Assembly (NCBI GenBank): GCA_948891265.1
Contig: CAQUBD010000001.1
Coordinates: forward strand, 48,000 to 111,999
Origin: an uncultured Clostridia bacterium
GTDB taxonomy: Bacteria > Bacillota > Clostridia > TANB77 > CAG-508
Direction: 5' to 3'
DNA: 64,000 nucleotides
Shown: positions 1 to 7,831 of the stretch, one piece after another
Layout of the letters: every line of letters starts with the position of its first letter
Numbering within the stretch: the stretch's first letter is position 1
Notes under the pieces: generated by a model
Database searches by the model: none
What the model was told of the DNA's origin: nothing
What the model saw: only the letters and a program-made list of their open reading frames with translations
Program-made: the position numbers and the translations under genes

Positions 1-1
1 A

Positions 2-190
2 ATAATTAAATAAAATAATTAAATAAAATAATTAAATAAAATAATTAAATAAAATAATTAAATAAAATTAATTAAACAAAAATAATTAAACAAAAATAAT
101 TAAACAAAAAAAATTAAATAAAATAATTAAATAAAAATAATTAAATAAAAAATAAAATAAAATAATTAATAAAAACAAATAATATTAAAA
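2..190. repeat. AT-only tandem repeat, 13-bp unit
   Basis: Five perfect copies of a 13-base unit (ATAATTAAATAAA) cover positions 2-66. They are followed by degenerate units of 13-15 bases, several with C in place of T, to about 190. The array lies directly after the stop codon of the coupling-protein gene and is cut by the window edge. No gene is visible in it. Confidence 0.85.
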
Positions 191-192
191 TA

Positions 193-1899
193 TTATTTAA
201 AAAAAGGTAACATTTTAAGCTTTTTTGGCTCATATATTTTATTTCCATCAGATAAAAAAGTAAGAGCGGTAAATGTTTCAAGTTCTCTTGTAAAAAAATT
301 AGTATCATAAATATAATCTGTTTGATAATAAGAATTGTAAGATTCAGAAATATTAGAATTTATAGAATTAAAAGAATTAGAAATATAGTTAAAATTAGTT
401 TCTTTTGCGCTTTCTGTTATACTTTTTGATATTTTTTGTTTTTCCTCTTTTCCTAATTGCTTTTGAGCTTCTTCTATAGTAAAAATGTCATCAGATCTAA
501 ACCAAATTTTATTAATTAAATTTTGAGTTATAACTTTTACAGAACTTTCATCTTTTAGAGTATTTTTCAAAGAAGAATAACTTTGAGTACTAATTATATT
601 TATACACTTAGCTTCTCTGCTTAAAGAGAAAAATTCACTATCAGTTTTTGTACAATATTTATCATATTCATCACAAATAAAAGCTGTTTTTTTAGAAGAC
701 CCTTTAGATAATGAAGATAAAATTTCAGTTTGAAAATCTAATTTTAAATATGTAGCAATTATTTTAGAAAGCAAATTATATTCTGAAATATTCATATTTA
801 AAATAACAATTTTTCCTGAGTTAATAACATCACTAAAACCTAAAAAATTAAGATTTTCTTTTGGTGGACAAAAAGTAGAGAAAACATCATAATCAGAAAT
901 AAATGTATTTGTAATTCTTGTTATTTCAGAAACTAATATTCCTTTAGTTCTAGAATCTAAATTATCAAATTCCTTTTGGAAAAAATCTAAACATTCATTT
1001 AATTCATAAATTTGCTTAGTACTGAATTTCGAAGAAACGAACAATTCTTTTAGAATTTCAATTTTATCTTTATAGTAATTGGGAATTGTTATTAATTTAT
1101 GTAATTCTAAAAAAGTAACATAATTATTATTATATAATCTACAAAGTTTAATTGCTTCAGATAAAATTTGTTCTGCTTTATCTAACCAATAAGATTCAGA
1201 ATTATTTTCAGAAAATAAAGTTAATATTGTTTTTAATCTATTTGCTAAAACAATAGGTTTTAAATTGGGCTTATGGAGAGGATTATAAAAATTATTTGAA
1301 TTTAATTCAATTACAATTAAATCTTTTTCTAGATCATATAATTTTGCATATTTTAAAACTTGATTATAATAATTTCCTTTTACATCTAAAATTAACATTC
1401 CAATTTTATCTTCAGTGTATTTGCTATTATATTCCAATAACTGTTTAGTAAATGGATACATTGCAGAAGATGTTTTTCCTGATCCTATAGTACCAGTTAT
1501 TAAAAAATTTTGGTATAGTCCACTTTCAGGAATATATATTTTTTCATTTTTTATATAATCTTCTCCTATTAATAAATTTAATTTTGAAATATTTTTAATA
1601 TTTTTATTTTTTGAATTTATCTTATTTTTATAATTTTGAAAAATATTAGAAAAAATTTTAATAAAAAAAATATTAAATAGAAAATTAGAAAAAATAAAAT
1701 TAGAAAAAATATAAGTAAAAATAAAAGCAATTTTTATATATTTCCAAAGCAAAGGATTTCTAGAACATATATCAAAAGGATGTATACCATAAGTTATAAT
1801 AACTTCACTAGAAAAGTATATTGGATAAAAAATATTAAAAGAAATTAAAAAAGAAATAAATACAAAAAATAAACAAAAAATAATTTTATATTTTAATAT
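193..1899 (-). CDS. VirD4/TraG-type conjugative coupling ATPase
   Basis: Type IV secretion coupling protein, the hexameric membrane ATPase that passes the relaxase-DNA complex to the conjugation channel. About 568 residues. Two N-terminal hydrophobic segments are followed by a Walker A (GTIGSGKTSS) and a Walker B-like strand (AFICDEYDKYC), then the late STQS motif of this family. No ATG lies before Walker A in this frame. The first usual start, TTG at 1752, has no ribosome site and would cut the first membrane segment. The frame stays open upstream to a perfect GGAGGG at 1911-1906, with ATA at 1899-1897 six bases after it, so an AUA start is proposed. That ATA overlaps the stop of the small gene upstream by one base. 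The relaxase and other transfer genes are not in the window. Function is confident; the start is inferred. Confidence 0.8.
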   Translation of the reverse strand: MLKYKIIFCLFFVFISFLISFNIFYPIYFSSEVIITYGIHPFDICSRNPLLWKYIKIAFIFTYIFSNFIFSNFLFNIFFIKIFSNIFQNYKNKINSKNKNIKNISKLNLLIGEDYIKNEKIYIPESGLYQNFLITGTIGSGKTSSAMYPFTKQLLEYNSKYTEDKIGMLILDVKGNYYNQVLKYAKLYDLEKDLIVIELNSNNFYNPLHKPNLKPIVLANRLKTILTLFSENNSESYWLDKAEQILSEAIKLCRLYNNNYVTFLELHKLITIPNYYKDKIEILKELFVSSKFSTKQIYELNECLDFFQKEFDNLDSRTKGILVSEITRITNTFISDYDVFSTFCPPKENLNFLGFSDVINSGKIVILNMNISEYNLLSKIIATYLKLDFQTEILSSLSKGSSKKTAFICDEYDKYCTKTDSEFFSLSREAKCINIISTQSYSSLKNTLKDESSVKVITQNLINKIWFRSDDIFTIEEAQKQLGKEEKQKISKSITESAKETNFNYISNSFNSINSNISESYNSYYQTDYIYDTNFFTRELETFTALTFLSDGNKIYEPKKLKMLPFFK

Positions 1900-2042
1900 T
1901 ATAATCCCTCCTTTTTAATTTTTAATTTTGAACCTTGACGAGAATGTAAGATTTTTACTTCGAAAAAAGTATATAATGAATATAATGTAATAAAAAGATT
2001 AATAATAAATATGATAAAAAATAAATCAATAAGTCTTAAAAT
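1899..2042 (-). CDS. Small one-helix membrane protein with AUU start
   Basis: A 47-codon open frame directly upstream of and overlapping the coupling-protein gene. A good Shine-Dalgarno (AAGGCGGTGAT) is followed seven bases later by ATT TTA AGA. No ATG, GTG or TTG start gives this frame: the GTG inside the ribosome site leads to a stop after four codons. The peptide begins with a hydrophobic helix of about 25 residues and ends in a basic tail (GSKLKIKKEGL). Its stop TAA shares its last A with the proposed ATA start of the next gene, a layout typical of translational coupling. I do not recognise the family. Small membrane proteins are common beside coupling proteins in conjugative elements. 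Confidence 0.5.
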   Translation of the reverse strand: MLRLIDLFFIIFIINLFITLYSLYTFFEVKILHSRQGSKLKIKKEGL

Positions 2043-2067
2043 AGTATCACCGCCTTACTGTTTAAAA

Positions 2068-2096
2068 AATATACAACATTTTTTATATTTTGTCTA
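2068..2096 (-). promoter_or_regulatory. Promoter for the conjugation gene pair
   Basis: On the minus strand, TAGACA and TATATT are separated by 17 bases. This would start transcription about 20 bases before the ribosome site of the small membrane gene. Confidence 0.5.
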
Positions 2097-2175
2097 TACT
2101 TTTTTTAAAAAATGTGATAATATTTTTTAAAATTAGGTTAATTTTAGACTAATTAATATAAAAGGGAGGATAAAA

Positions 2176-2361
2176 ATGAATTTTAATAAAGACACAAAAA
2201 TAGGTGAAATATTAGAGAAAGCACCAGAAAAAGCAGAAATATTATTAGAAATAGGTATGCATTGTTTAGGATGTCCTGCTTCACAAATGGAAACATTAGA
2301 AGAAGCATGTACTGTTCATGGAATAGATGTAGAGGAAGTTATAGCAAAATTAAATGCATAA
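2176..2361 (+). CDS. DUF1858 redox-disulfide domain protein
   Basis: A 61-residue protein made of a single DUF1858 domain (hybrid-cluster-associated disulfide redox domain family). The hallmark is the Cys-x-x-Cys in GMHCLGCPASQMETLEEAC, with a third Cys downstream. Such proteins are soluble, cytoplasmic and common in anaerobes, where a thiol or metal redox role is suspected but not proven. The start follows AAAGGGAGGA at proper spacing. It stands alone, divergent from the conjugation genes and upstream of a tRNA operon that has its own promoter. Confidence 0.9.
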   Translation: MNFNKDTKIGEILEKAPEKAEILLEIGMHCLGCPASQMETLEEACTVHGIDVEEVIAKLNA

Positions 2362-2458
2362 AATTTAATAAAAAGATCAATACATTTGTCAAAAATAATA
2401 TAAAAATGGAAAATATGTAAAAAATTTTAATAAAAACAAAAAAATTTTGATAAATGTA

Positions 2459-2487
2459 TTGACAGTTGAAAAAAAATATAGTATCAT
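2459..2487 (+). promoter_or_regulatory. Promoter of the tRNA Lys-Glu-Thr operon
   Basis: Consensus TTGACA at 2459-2464, a 17-base spacer and TATCAT at 2482-2487. It lies about 38 bases before the first tRNA. Confidence 0.8.
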
Positions 2488-2524
2488 ATAAAGGCGTTCT
2501 GAGTTAAACTTAGAATAAGGTGAT

Positions 2525-2600
2525 GGGCTATTAGCTCAGGTGGTAGAGCACTTGACTTTTAATCAAGTTGTCCCGCGTTCGAGTCGCGGATAGCTCACCA
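2525..2600 (+). tRNA. tRNA-Lys (TTT)
   Basis: Seven-base acceptor stem GGGCTAT/ATAGCTC (one G-U pair). The anticodon loop CTTTTAA gives TTT. T-loop TTCGAGT; CCA is encoded. First gene of a three-tRNA cluster. Confidence 0.97.
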
Positions 2601-2644
2601 AAAGAACTAAATAATTTAAATGTTATTTAGTTCTTTGTATATAT

Positions 2645-2719
2645 GGCCCCTTGGTCAAGCGGTTAAGACATCGCCCTTTCACGGCGGAGACATGGGTTCG
2701 ATTCCCGTAGGGGTCACCA
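2645..2719 (+). tRNA. tRNA-Glu (TTC)
   Basis: Acceptor GGCCCCT pairs with AGGGGTC. The anticodon loop CTTTCAC gives TTC. CCA is encoded. Second gene of the cluster. Confidence 0.97.
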
Positions 2720-2724
2720 AGAAT

Positions 2725-2801
2725 GCCACTTTAGCTCAGTTGGCCAGAGCACCGCACTTGTAATGCGGGGGTCCTCAGTTCGAATCTGAGAAGTGGCTCC
2801 A
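2725..2801 (+). tRNA. tRNA-Thr (TGT)
   Basis: Acceptor GCCACTT pairs with AAGTGGC, followed by T and CCA. The anticodon loop CTTGTAA gives TGT. Last gene of the cluster. Confidence 0.97.
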
Positions 2802-2881
2802 ATATTGTCAGTAGTTTTGCAATAAGCTTAATTACTGGCTTTTTTAATTGGTCAAAGTTTTGGCCCAATGTCAATAGTTGG

Positions 2882-2920
2882 GGTGAGATACCTGCAAAGT
2901 ATTCTCATCTCAGCTTTTTT
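2882..2920 (+). terminator. Possible terminator after the tRNA cluster
   Basis: GGTGAGATAC can pair with GTATTCTCATC around a seven-base loop, with one bulge. TCAGC and six T follow. The rest of 2802-3245 holds no clear gene. An open frame runs from 2801 to about 3013 but has no start signal or family I recognise. Confidence 0.4.
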
Positions 2921-3245
2921 GATTGTCCAAAAATTTTAGGTGAAAAATATTCAAAATCCTTGATTTTAGGCATCGCTAATAAACCAATAACAATAATTGA
3001 TGATTTATGGTAAAATATTTAAAGTTTCATCATTTGATTCTAAATAATTTTTCATGTCCTGTTGTTGAACTTCCTGAAAATTTAGAATTTTATCATTATT
3101 AAAACATTAATTTTTCTACAAAAATTATATTAAAAAGGTAAAAAATACTGCAATATAAAATTATTGGAAAACTATAAAATTTGTATTTTTTAAAATTTTT
3201 TGAAAATAATATAATTATAAAAATTTTGAAAGGAATTGATGTAAA

Positions 3246-4196
3246 ATGAAGAATTTAAGTTTAAAAAGAATAATTTTGTCTTTTTTAGTATTGTCAGTAG
3301 TATTAATTTTTACTCCAAATTTTTCTCATGCTGCAAATATTCAAGTAAATAATCAAGATAGTTTACTTTCAGCTATTGAGAGTGCAGCAAGTGGAGATAT
3401 TATTGAATTAACAGAAGATATAGTATTAATAAAACCAGTTGGTATAACAGAAAAAAATGTAATAATTGATGGTAAAGGACATTCTATATCAAGAGTTGAT
3501 ACAAATTGGACACCAAATGGTTCAGACGGATCTTTGATCACAGCTGGTGGTATAGGAACAAAACTTACTTTAAAAAATCTTACTTTAAAAAATGCTCAAA
3601 AATATGGTGTTCAATCGTATAATGGTGCTTATGTTGTATTAGACAATGTTACACTTGAAAATAACGGATATGGAGCAGTATTAGTAAATGCTGGTACAGT
3701 TGAAGTTAAAAGCTTATTTTTAAAGAAAAATGGTCAATATGGTAATAATGGTATAGAAATAGGAAAAGGAAATGCTACAGGTGATAGTACACCAACGTTA
3801 ATAATGAATGGTACTATTTCTTCAACAGAAAAAGAGAATGTTATATATATTGCACAAAATGATAAATTAACTAAATTTGAAGTAAAAAACACAGACGCAT
3901 CAACAAATAAAATATTAGTAGAAGGCAAAAAAGTAGTAATTACAGATCAAAATAATAATATCTTATATCAAAGTAATGAATATACAGGTAATATAGAAAT
4001 TATGGGAGAAGAATATAAAGAAAATGTAAAAGTTCCTGAAGAACCAACACCCGTTCCAGAACCAACTGTAACTCAGAAACCACAAATAAAAGATGAAACT
4101 CCAAAAACTGGAACAGAAAATTTATTACAGATATCTACACTAGTTTTTATAATATCTGTATTATTATTGGTAGTGTTAAAGCGAAAGGAATTTTAG
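3246..4196 (+). CDS. Cell-wall-anchored right-handed beta-helix protein
   Basis: Secreted surface protein of 316 residues. An N-terminal signal peptide (hydrophobic to about residue 28, cleavage near SHA-A) precedes a parallel beta-helix fold with short repeats such as TLKNLTLKN and LDNVTLENNG at roughly residues 95-190. A Pro/Glu/Thr-rich spacer follows. The C-terminus carries a sorting signal: TPKTG at 285-289, a hydrophobic stretch, then KRKEF. It matches LPxTG except for the first position. The likely anchoring enzyme is the sortase gene directly downstream. The ligand or substrate is unknown; beta-helix proteins of this kind often bind or degrade polysaccharide, but no catalytic residues are evident. 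Confidence 0.82.
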   Translation: MKNLSLKRIILSFLVLSVVLIFTPNFSHAANIQVNNQDSLLSAIESAASGDIIELTEDIVLIKPVGITEKNVIIDGKGHSISRVDTNWTPNGSDGSLITAGGIGTKLTLKNLTLKNAQKYGVQSYNGAYVVLDNVTLENNGYGAVLVNAGTVEVKSLFLKKNGQYGNNGIEIGKGNATGDSTPTLIMNGTISSTEKENVIYIAQNDKLTKFEVKNTDASTNKILVEGKKVVITDQNNNILYQSNEYTGNIEIMGEEYKENVKVPEEPTPVPEPTVTQKPQIKDETPKTGTENLLQISTLVFIISVLLLVVLKRKEF

Positions 4197-4198
4197 TT

Positions 4199-4228
4199 TT
4201 TAAGACAAACTGTAATAGTTTGTCTTAA
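4199..4228 (+). terminator. Hairpin between surface protein and sortase
   Basis: TTAAGACAAAC pairs with GTTTGTCTTAA around a seven-base loop, just after the surface-protein stop. It is not followed by a clean T run, so it may only attenuate transcription into the sortase gene. Confidence 0.5.
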
Positions 4229-4245
4229 TCTATTTATAATAAGAC

Positions 4246-5034
4246 ATGAAAAAATTTTCAAAATTATATTTTTTTATAATATTATTTATATTACTTATAT
4301 GTTCTTGTTTGTACATTCTAAGATATTATTTTGATATATATATAACAAAAAAAGAAAGTAATTTATTAAACGAACTATCTCTTTCTGAAAATATTACTAA
4401 TGATAATAAAACTGAAAACAAAACTGAGGTCGTAATCGGAAAAGTAAAAACAGAAAGAATGATAAAGCTTGAAAAATTACAAGAAGAAAATTCTGACATC
4501 ATAGGTTGGATTGAAATAGAAAATACAGATATAAATTATCCTGTTCTACAAGGAAAAGATAACAGCTATTATATTAAGCATAACTATAAAAAACAAATAT
4601 CATCAAATGGTGCTATTTTTTTAGATAAAGATTATAACTTTGATTTACCTAGTAGTAATTTATTAATATATGGTCACAACATGAAAAATAATACTATGTT
4701 TCAACATTTGTTAAAATACAAGGATAAAACATTTTATACAAATCATCCATTTATAAGATTTACAACTAATAATGAAGATGTAAATTATGAAATAATATCT
4801 GTATTTGAATCTAGAGTATATTATAAATCTGAAAAAAATGTATTTAGATATTATTATTTTATTAATGCAGAAAATGAAGAACAATATAATGAATATATAC
4901 AAAACGCAAAAAAAGCTTCTTTATATGATACTGGTAAAACTGCAAAATATGGAGAACAATTATTAACATTATCTACTTGTTCTTATCACATAAAAGATGG
5001 TAGATTTGTTGTAGTTGCCAAAAAAGGGAATTAA
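4246..5034 (+). CDS. srtB: Class B sortase
   Basis: Membrane-bound cysteine transpeptidase, 262 residues, that attaches surface proteins to the cell wall. One N-terminal membrane segment lies at about residues 7-28. The catalytic set is visible: His144 in LIYGHNMKNN, Cys245 in TLSTC and Arg253 in DGRF. The DINYPVLQGKDNSYYIKHNY region is typical of SrtB. The likely substrate is the TPKTG protein just upstream, although classical SrtB prefers NPxTN-type signals. There is no clear Shine-Dalgarno before the ATG, so translation may depend on the upstream gene. Its last codons (AKKGN) lie in a stretch shared with the 3' end of the next gene, so the C-terminus may have been changed by recombination. 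Confidence 0.9.
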   Translation: MKKFSKLYFFIILFILLICSCLYILRYYFDIYITKKESNLLNELSLSENITNDNKTENKTEVVIGKVKTERMIKLEKLQEENSDIIGWIEIENTDINYPVLQGKDNSYYIKHNYKKQISSNGAIFLDKDYNFDLPSSNLLIYGHNMKNNTMFQHLLKYKDKTFYTNHPFIRFTTNNEDVNYEIISVFESRVYYKSEKNVFRYYYFINAENEEQYNEYIQNAKKASLYDTGKTAKYGEQLLTLSTCSYHIKDGRFVVVAKKGN

Positions 5035-5068
5035 GTCTAAAATGAAAAGGGATTCTTTCAGACAATGA
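5025..5068 (+). repeat. Remnant of the 3' end of the downstream gene
   Basis: The sequence around the sortase stop (GGGAATTAAGTCTAAAAT, then TTCTTTCAGAC) repeats with few changes at 5720-5763, the end of the next gene. It looks like the scar of an older copy of that gene joined to the sortase tail. The rest of the gap to 5187 shows no gene. Confidence 0.6.
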
Positions 5069-5187
5069 GCAATAAAATTCTCCTTTCCTACTTATATAGA
5101 CTATAAGAAAGTAATTTGGTTACAAATTATTATATAGCTTTTTTGAAAATCTTCACAATAAAATACTTGAAAAAACAAGAATACCAA

Positions 5188-5216
5188 TTGACAAAATTAA
5201 CATAATGTGATAAACT
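5188..5216 (+). promoter_or_regulatory. Promoter with embedded ACATAATGT motif
   Basis: TTGACA at 5188-5193, a 17-base spacer and TAAACT at 5211-5216. The spacer contains ATTAACATAATGTG, identical and identically placed in the promoter at 14017-14045. The ACAT-A-ATGT core is a short dyad, suggesting a shared repressor or activator site. Confidence 0.65.
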
Positions 5217-5262
5217 TGCCAAGTAACTATAAATACGTTTTCAGAAAGGTTAGGTAAAGACT

Positions 5263-5772
5263 ATGAAGAATGAAAAACTTATGGAAATCGTCGAGAAGTT
5301 AGAAGAAATCAAAAACGTAAAAGAACAGAAAGAGATCATGCGGATAATCAATTGCATGGCGGAATTGAAGGAAACTTTTCCAAAGTATGCAATGAAAGCA
5401 GATGAAATGCTTAACATTCTCCATATGCAGATCAATGGTATGGGAAGCTGTTGGGAAACTGAGTGTGCAATAAAGGATTTGATTGAAGAATTAAAAGAGG
5501 AAGTGGCAAAAGGAGAAACATTAGAGAGGCTGAAAGATAAGTATGATGAAGCTAAAGATAGGGCTGTTCAGGCTATACCTGAAGTGAAAAAAACATGCAG
5601 TAAAGCTATCACAACAGCTGGCAATATCGGAAAAGGATTTGCGGATACCATAAACAAAGAAATTCCCCAGATATCTGAGGGGATTGGAAGAGTTAAAGCA
5701 GCGGCAAAAAACACAAAAAAAGGAATTAAGTCTAAAATTAAAGAATGGGCTCTTTCAGACGATAAAGAGTAA
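5263..5772 (+). CDS. Coiled-coil protein of unknown function
   Basis: A 169-residue soluble protein with no signal peptide or membrane segment. Residues 1-85 are charged and heptad-like with two Cys (NCMAEL, SCWETEC). The middle (ETLERLKDKYDEAKDRAVQ) also looks coiled-coil, and the C-terminal third is Lys/Ala/Gly-rich. I recognise no family. Codon use is richer in G and C than in the neighbours, including a CGG Arg codon at 5339 and ATC and CTG codons. Its promoter matches that of the gene at 14159, so the two may come from one donor or share a regulator. A scar of a second 3' end lies upstream. A strong terminator closes the unit. Confidence 0.8.
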   Translation: MKNEKLMEIVEKLEEIKNVKEQKEIMRIINCMAELKETFPKYAMKADEMLNILHMQINGMGSCWETECAIKDLIEELKEEVAKGETLERLKDKYDEAKDRAVQAIPEVKKTCSKAITTAGNIGKGFADTINKEIPQISEGIGRVKAAAKNTKKGIKSKIKEWALSDDKE

Positions 5773-5791
5773 GCTTTATTAATAACCTTAT

Positions 5792-5824
5792 GGCAGGGAA
5801 TTGTTTTATCCCTGCCTTTTTTTT
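5792..5824 (+). terminator. Intrinsic terminator
   Basis: Perfect eight-pair stem GGCAGGGA/TCCCTGCC followed by eight T. Confidence 0.95.
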
Positions 5825-5888
5825 GTTGAAATTAAAAAGGAAAAAGTGTATAATAATTTATATAAATTCTTTTAATAGGAGGAATTAA

Positions 5889-6617
5889 ATGAATAAAACT
5901 ATAATAGTAACGGGAGCATCAAGAGGAATAGGAAAAGAATTAGCAAGAGAATTAGCTAGAAAAGGATATACAATAATAGCAAATTATAATAAATCAGAAG
6001 AACAAATATTAGAATTGAAAAAAGAGTTAGAGAAAGAGCAAATATATATTGATATATTTAAAGCTGATGTATCACAAAGAAAAGAAGCAACAGAACTTGT
6101 AGAATATACAATAAAAAAATATGGAAGAGTAGATGTATTAATAAATAATGCAGGAATATCACAAATTAAGGAATTTACACAATTGACAGATGAAGATTGG
6201 AATAATATGATAAATACAAATTTGAATTCTGTATTTTATATGACTCAAGAAGCTTGCAAAAATATGATATATAATAAAAATGGATGTATAATTAATATAT
6301 CATCAATATGGGGAGTAGTAGGAGCATCATGTGAAGTACATTATAGTGTAAGCAAAGCTGGAATTGATGCGATGACAAAATCATTAGCAAAGGAATTGGG
6401 CCCCTCTAATATAAGAGTAAATTCAATAGCACCAGGAATAATAAATACAGAGATGAACAATAAACTAAGTAAAGATGAAATGAATAATATAAAAGAAGAA
6501 ATACCGCTTGAGAAAATAGGAAAAGCGATAGATATTGAAAGATGCATAGAGTGGTTAATTGAGGATGAATATACAACAGGGCAAATAATATCCATTAATG
6601 GAGGATGGTCAATTTAA
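5889..6617 (+). CDS. SDR oxidoreductase, FabG-like
   Basis: NAD(P)-dependent short-chain dehydrogenase/reductase of 242 residues, normal for the classical SDR family. It shows the nucleotide-binding TGASRGIG (residues 7-14), NNAG, the active-site Tyr152-x-x-x-Lys156 in YSVSK, and the late PGIINTEM and GQIISINGGW segments. AGGAGG precedes the ATG. Closest in type to 3-oxoacyl-ACP reductase, but it stands alone with no fatty-acid genes, so the substrate is open. A damaged copy of its last codons sits at 10762-10908. Confidence 0.88.
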   Translation: MNKTIIVTGASRGIGKELARELARKGYTIIANYNKSEEQILELKKELEKEQIYIDIFKADVSQRKEATELVEYTIKKYGRVDVLINNAGISQIKEFTQLTDEDWNNMINTNLNSVFYMTQEACKNMIYNKNGCIINISSIWGVVGASCEVHYSVSKAGIDAMTKSLAKELGPSNIRVNSIAPGIINTEMNNKLSKDEMNNIKEEIPLEKIGKAIDIERCIEWLIEDEYTTGQIISINGGWSI

Positions 6618-6627
6618 TGTAAAAAAG

Positions 6628-6657
6628 AAAATTGAAAGAAGAAATTCTATCAATTTT
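6628..6657 (+). terminator. Terminator after the SDR gene
   Basis: AAAATTGA pairs with TCAATTTT around a 14-base loop, ending in a T run. Nothing further was recognised between here and 6952. Confidence 0.65.
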
Positions 6658-6952
6658 TTAATTTCTTATATATTATTTTTATAACATCCATGTATATATG
6701 AAAAAGAATTTCTTTTACAAATTTTAAATTAAGTCTATTATCTTCTGAAGAAATTTTAAGTATACACAATTGATTTAATTATAGATTTTTCAATAATTGA
6801 TTTAATTACGCTTTTTCTTTGAATAAAAATTTCCATTAGTGTATTTTAAAAATTCAAAATCTATAATTAGAAATATAACGAAAAAATCCTGCATAGATAT
6901 TTTTTATAAAATTTAAAAATAGATGTAATCAAAAAATGTATATTTCTAATAT

Positions 6953-7189
6953 TTAAATAGGATTTATATGTTCTAATATTTCTGTAATTACATTTTTGAC
7001 AGTAAGATTTTCTGTTCTTTCAATATGAAAATATTTTTTTATAACGTTACTTTCAGTATATCTTCTCATTGATTTAATATTCTTTTCTAGATTCCATTTT
7101 ACTCTTTTTGAAGTAACATTATATTTATGAGATAAAATTGGATATATGTCTTGTGTAAGATTAAAAGTTTTCTTTTCGTAAACTAGCAT
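6953..7189 (-). CDS. Spo0A-type C-terminal DNA-binding part (split gene)
   Basis: A 78-residue frame matching the Spo0A output domain: LTQDIYPILSHKYNVTSKRVKWNLEKNI corresponds to the helix-turn-helix core. Reading further upstream in the same frame gives GTKYLLDAIML, which fits the family (GY.YLREAI), so the true domain starts before the ATG at about 7236. There it overlaps the end of the receiver frame in a different phase. The recognition helix differs clearly from the usual RVERAIRHAIE, so this is a paralogue rather than the master sporulation regulator. A one-base shift separates it from its receiver half. Confidence 0.7.
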   Translation of the reverse strand: MLVYEKKTFNLTQDIYPILSHKYNVTSKRVKWNLEKNIKSMRRYTESNVIKKYFHIERTENLTVKNVITEILEHINPI

Positions 7190-7215
7190 TATTGCATCTA
7201 GCAGATATTTTGTAC

Positions 7216-7665
7216 CTAAATTAGAATTGTTAAAATTAAATAATCAATTTCTCTTTTTATACTTAAACGTATTTGATTTCTTGTTATTTCTTTATTGATT
7301 TGTATTAAAGAAAGAGTTAAATCATTTTTTAATATATCAAAATTAGATCCCTTGAATATTATTTTATAAATATTTTTATATTTATATACTTTATTTAAGT
7401 GATTTTGAAAACTAGAAATTACAATAATGTATGGACTATAATATTCTAAATGAGAAATATCCTCTATAATGGATATGCCATCTTTTATAGGTAGTTTCAA
7501 ATCTAATATTAATACTTCAGGATAATATTTTAGAATTGATTCCATGGCATCTATGCCATCATAAGTATAGTCAGATAATCTAAAGTCTTTGTTTTTCCTA
7601 ATTATTTCTTTAAATATTAATTTTACAAGATCAGAATTATCATCTGAAATTAATATATTAATCAT
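7216..7665 (-). CDS. Response regulator receiver part (split gene)
   Basis: A CheY-type receiver of 149 residues. It has the acidic pair in ISDDNSD, the phosphoacceptor Asp in LILDLKLP, the Ser/Thr position in IVISSF and Lys in IIFKGS, so it looks able to be phosphorylated. The ribosome site GGGAGGCG precedes the ATG. After the receiver the linker enters a Spo0A-like segment (IRLSIKREIDYLI), and the frame then stops within a few codons. Moving back one base continues into the Spo0A output domain of the next frame. It is therefore the N-terminal half of a Spo0A-like regulator broken by a frameshift, or a sequence error. Confidence 0.75.
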   Translation of the reverse strand: MINILISDDNSDLVKLIFKEIIRKNKDFRLSDYTYDGIDAMESILKYYPEVLILDLKLPIKDGISIIEDISHLEYYSPYIIVISSFQNHLNKVYKYKNIYKIIFKGSNFDILKNDLTLSLIQINKEITRNQIRLSIKREIDYLILTILI

Positions 7666-7831
7666 TTTTATCGCCTCCCTATATTAGATGGTAGTTTGAG
7701 TTAAAATAGTTTCATATAGAATGTTTTTCCACATTTTTCCACTATTTATCTTTTTTATAAATTATATTTTTATAATATAATTGCTATAGGCATTATAGAA
7801 ATGAGAGAATAAATTTTAAGGAGGTATCTTT

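Noticed and set aside
2..190. CRISPR array
   Set aside because: The units are 13 bases without spacers and consist only of A and T; no cas gene is in the window.
7216..7250. Programmed -1 frameshift in the Spo0A-like gene
   Set aside because: The zero-frame codons (TTA ATT TTA ACA) do not allow good re-pairing after a one-base slip, and no stem follows closely. Mutation or error is more likely.
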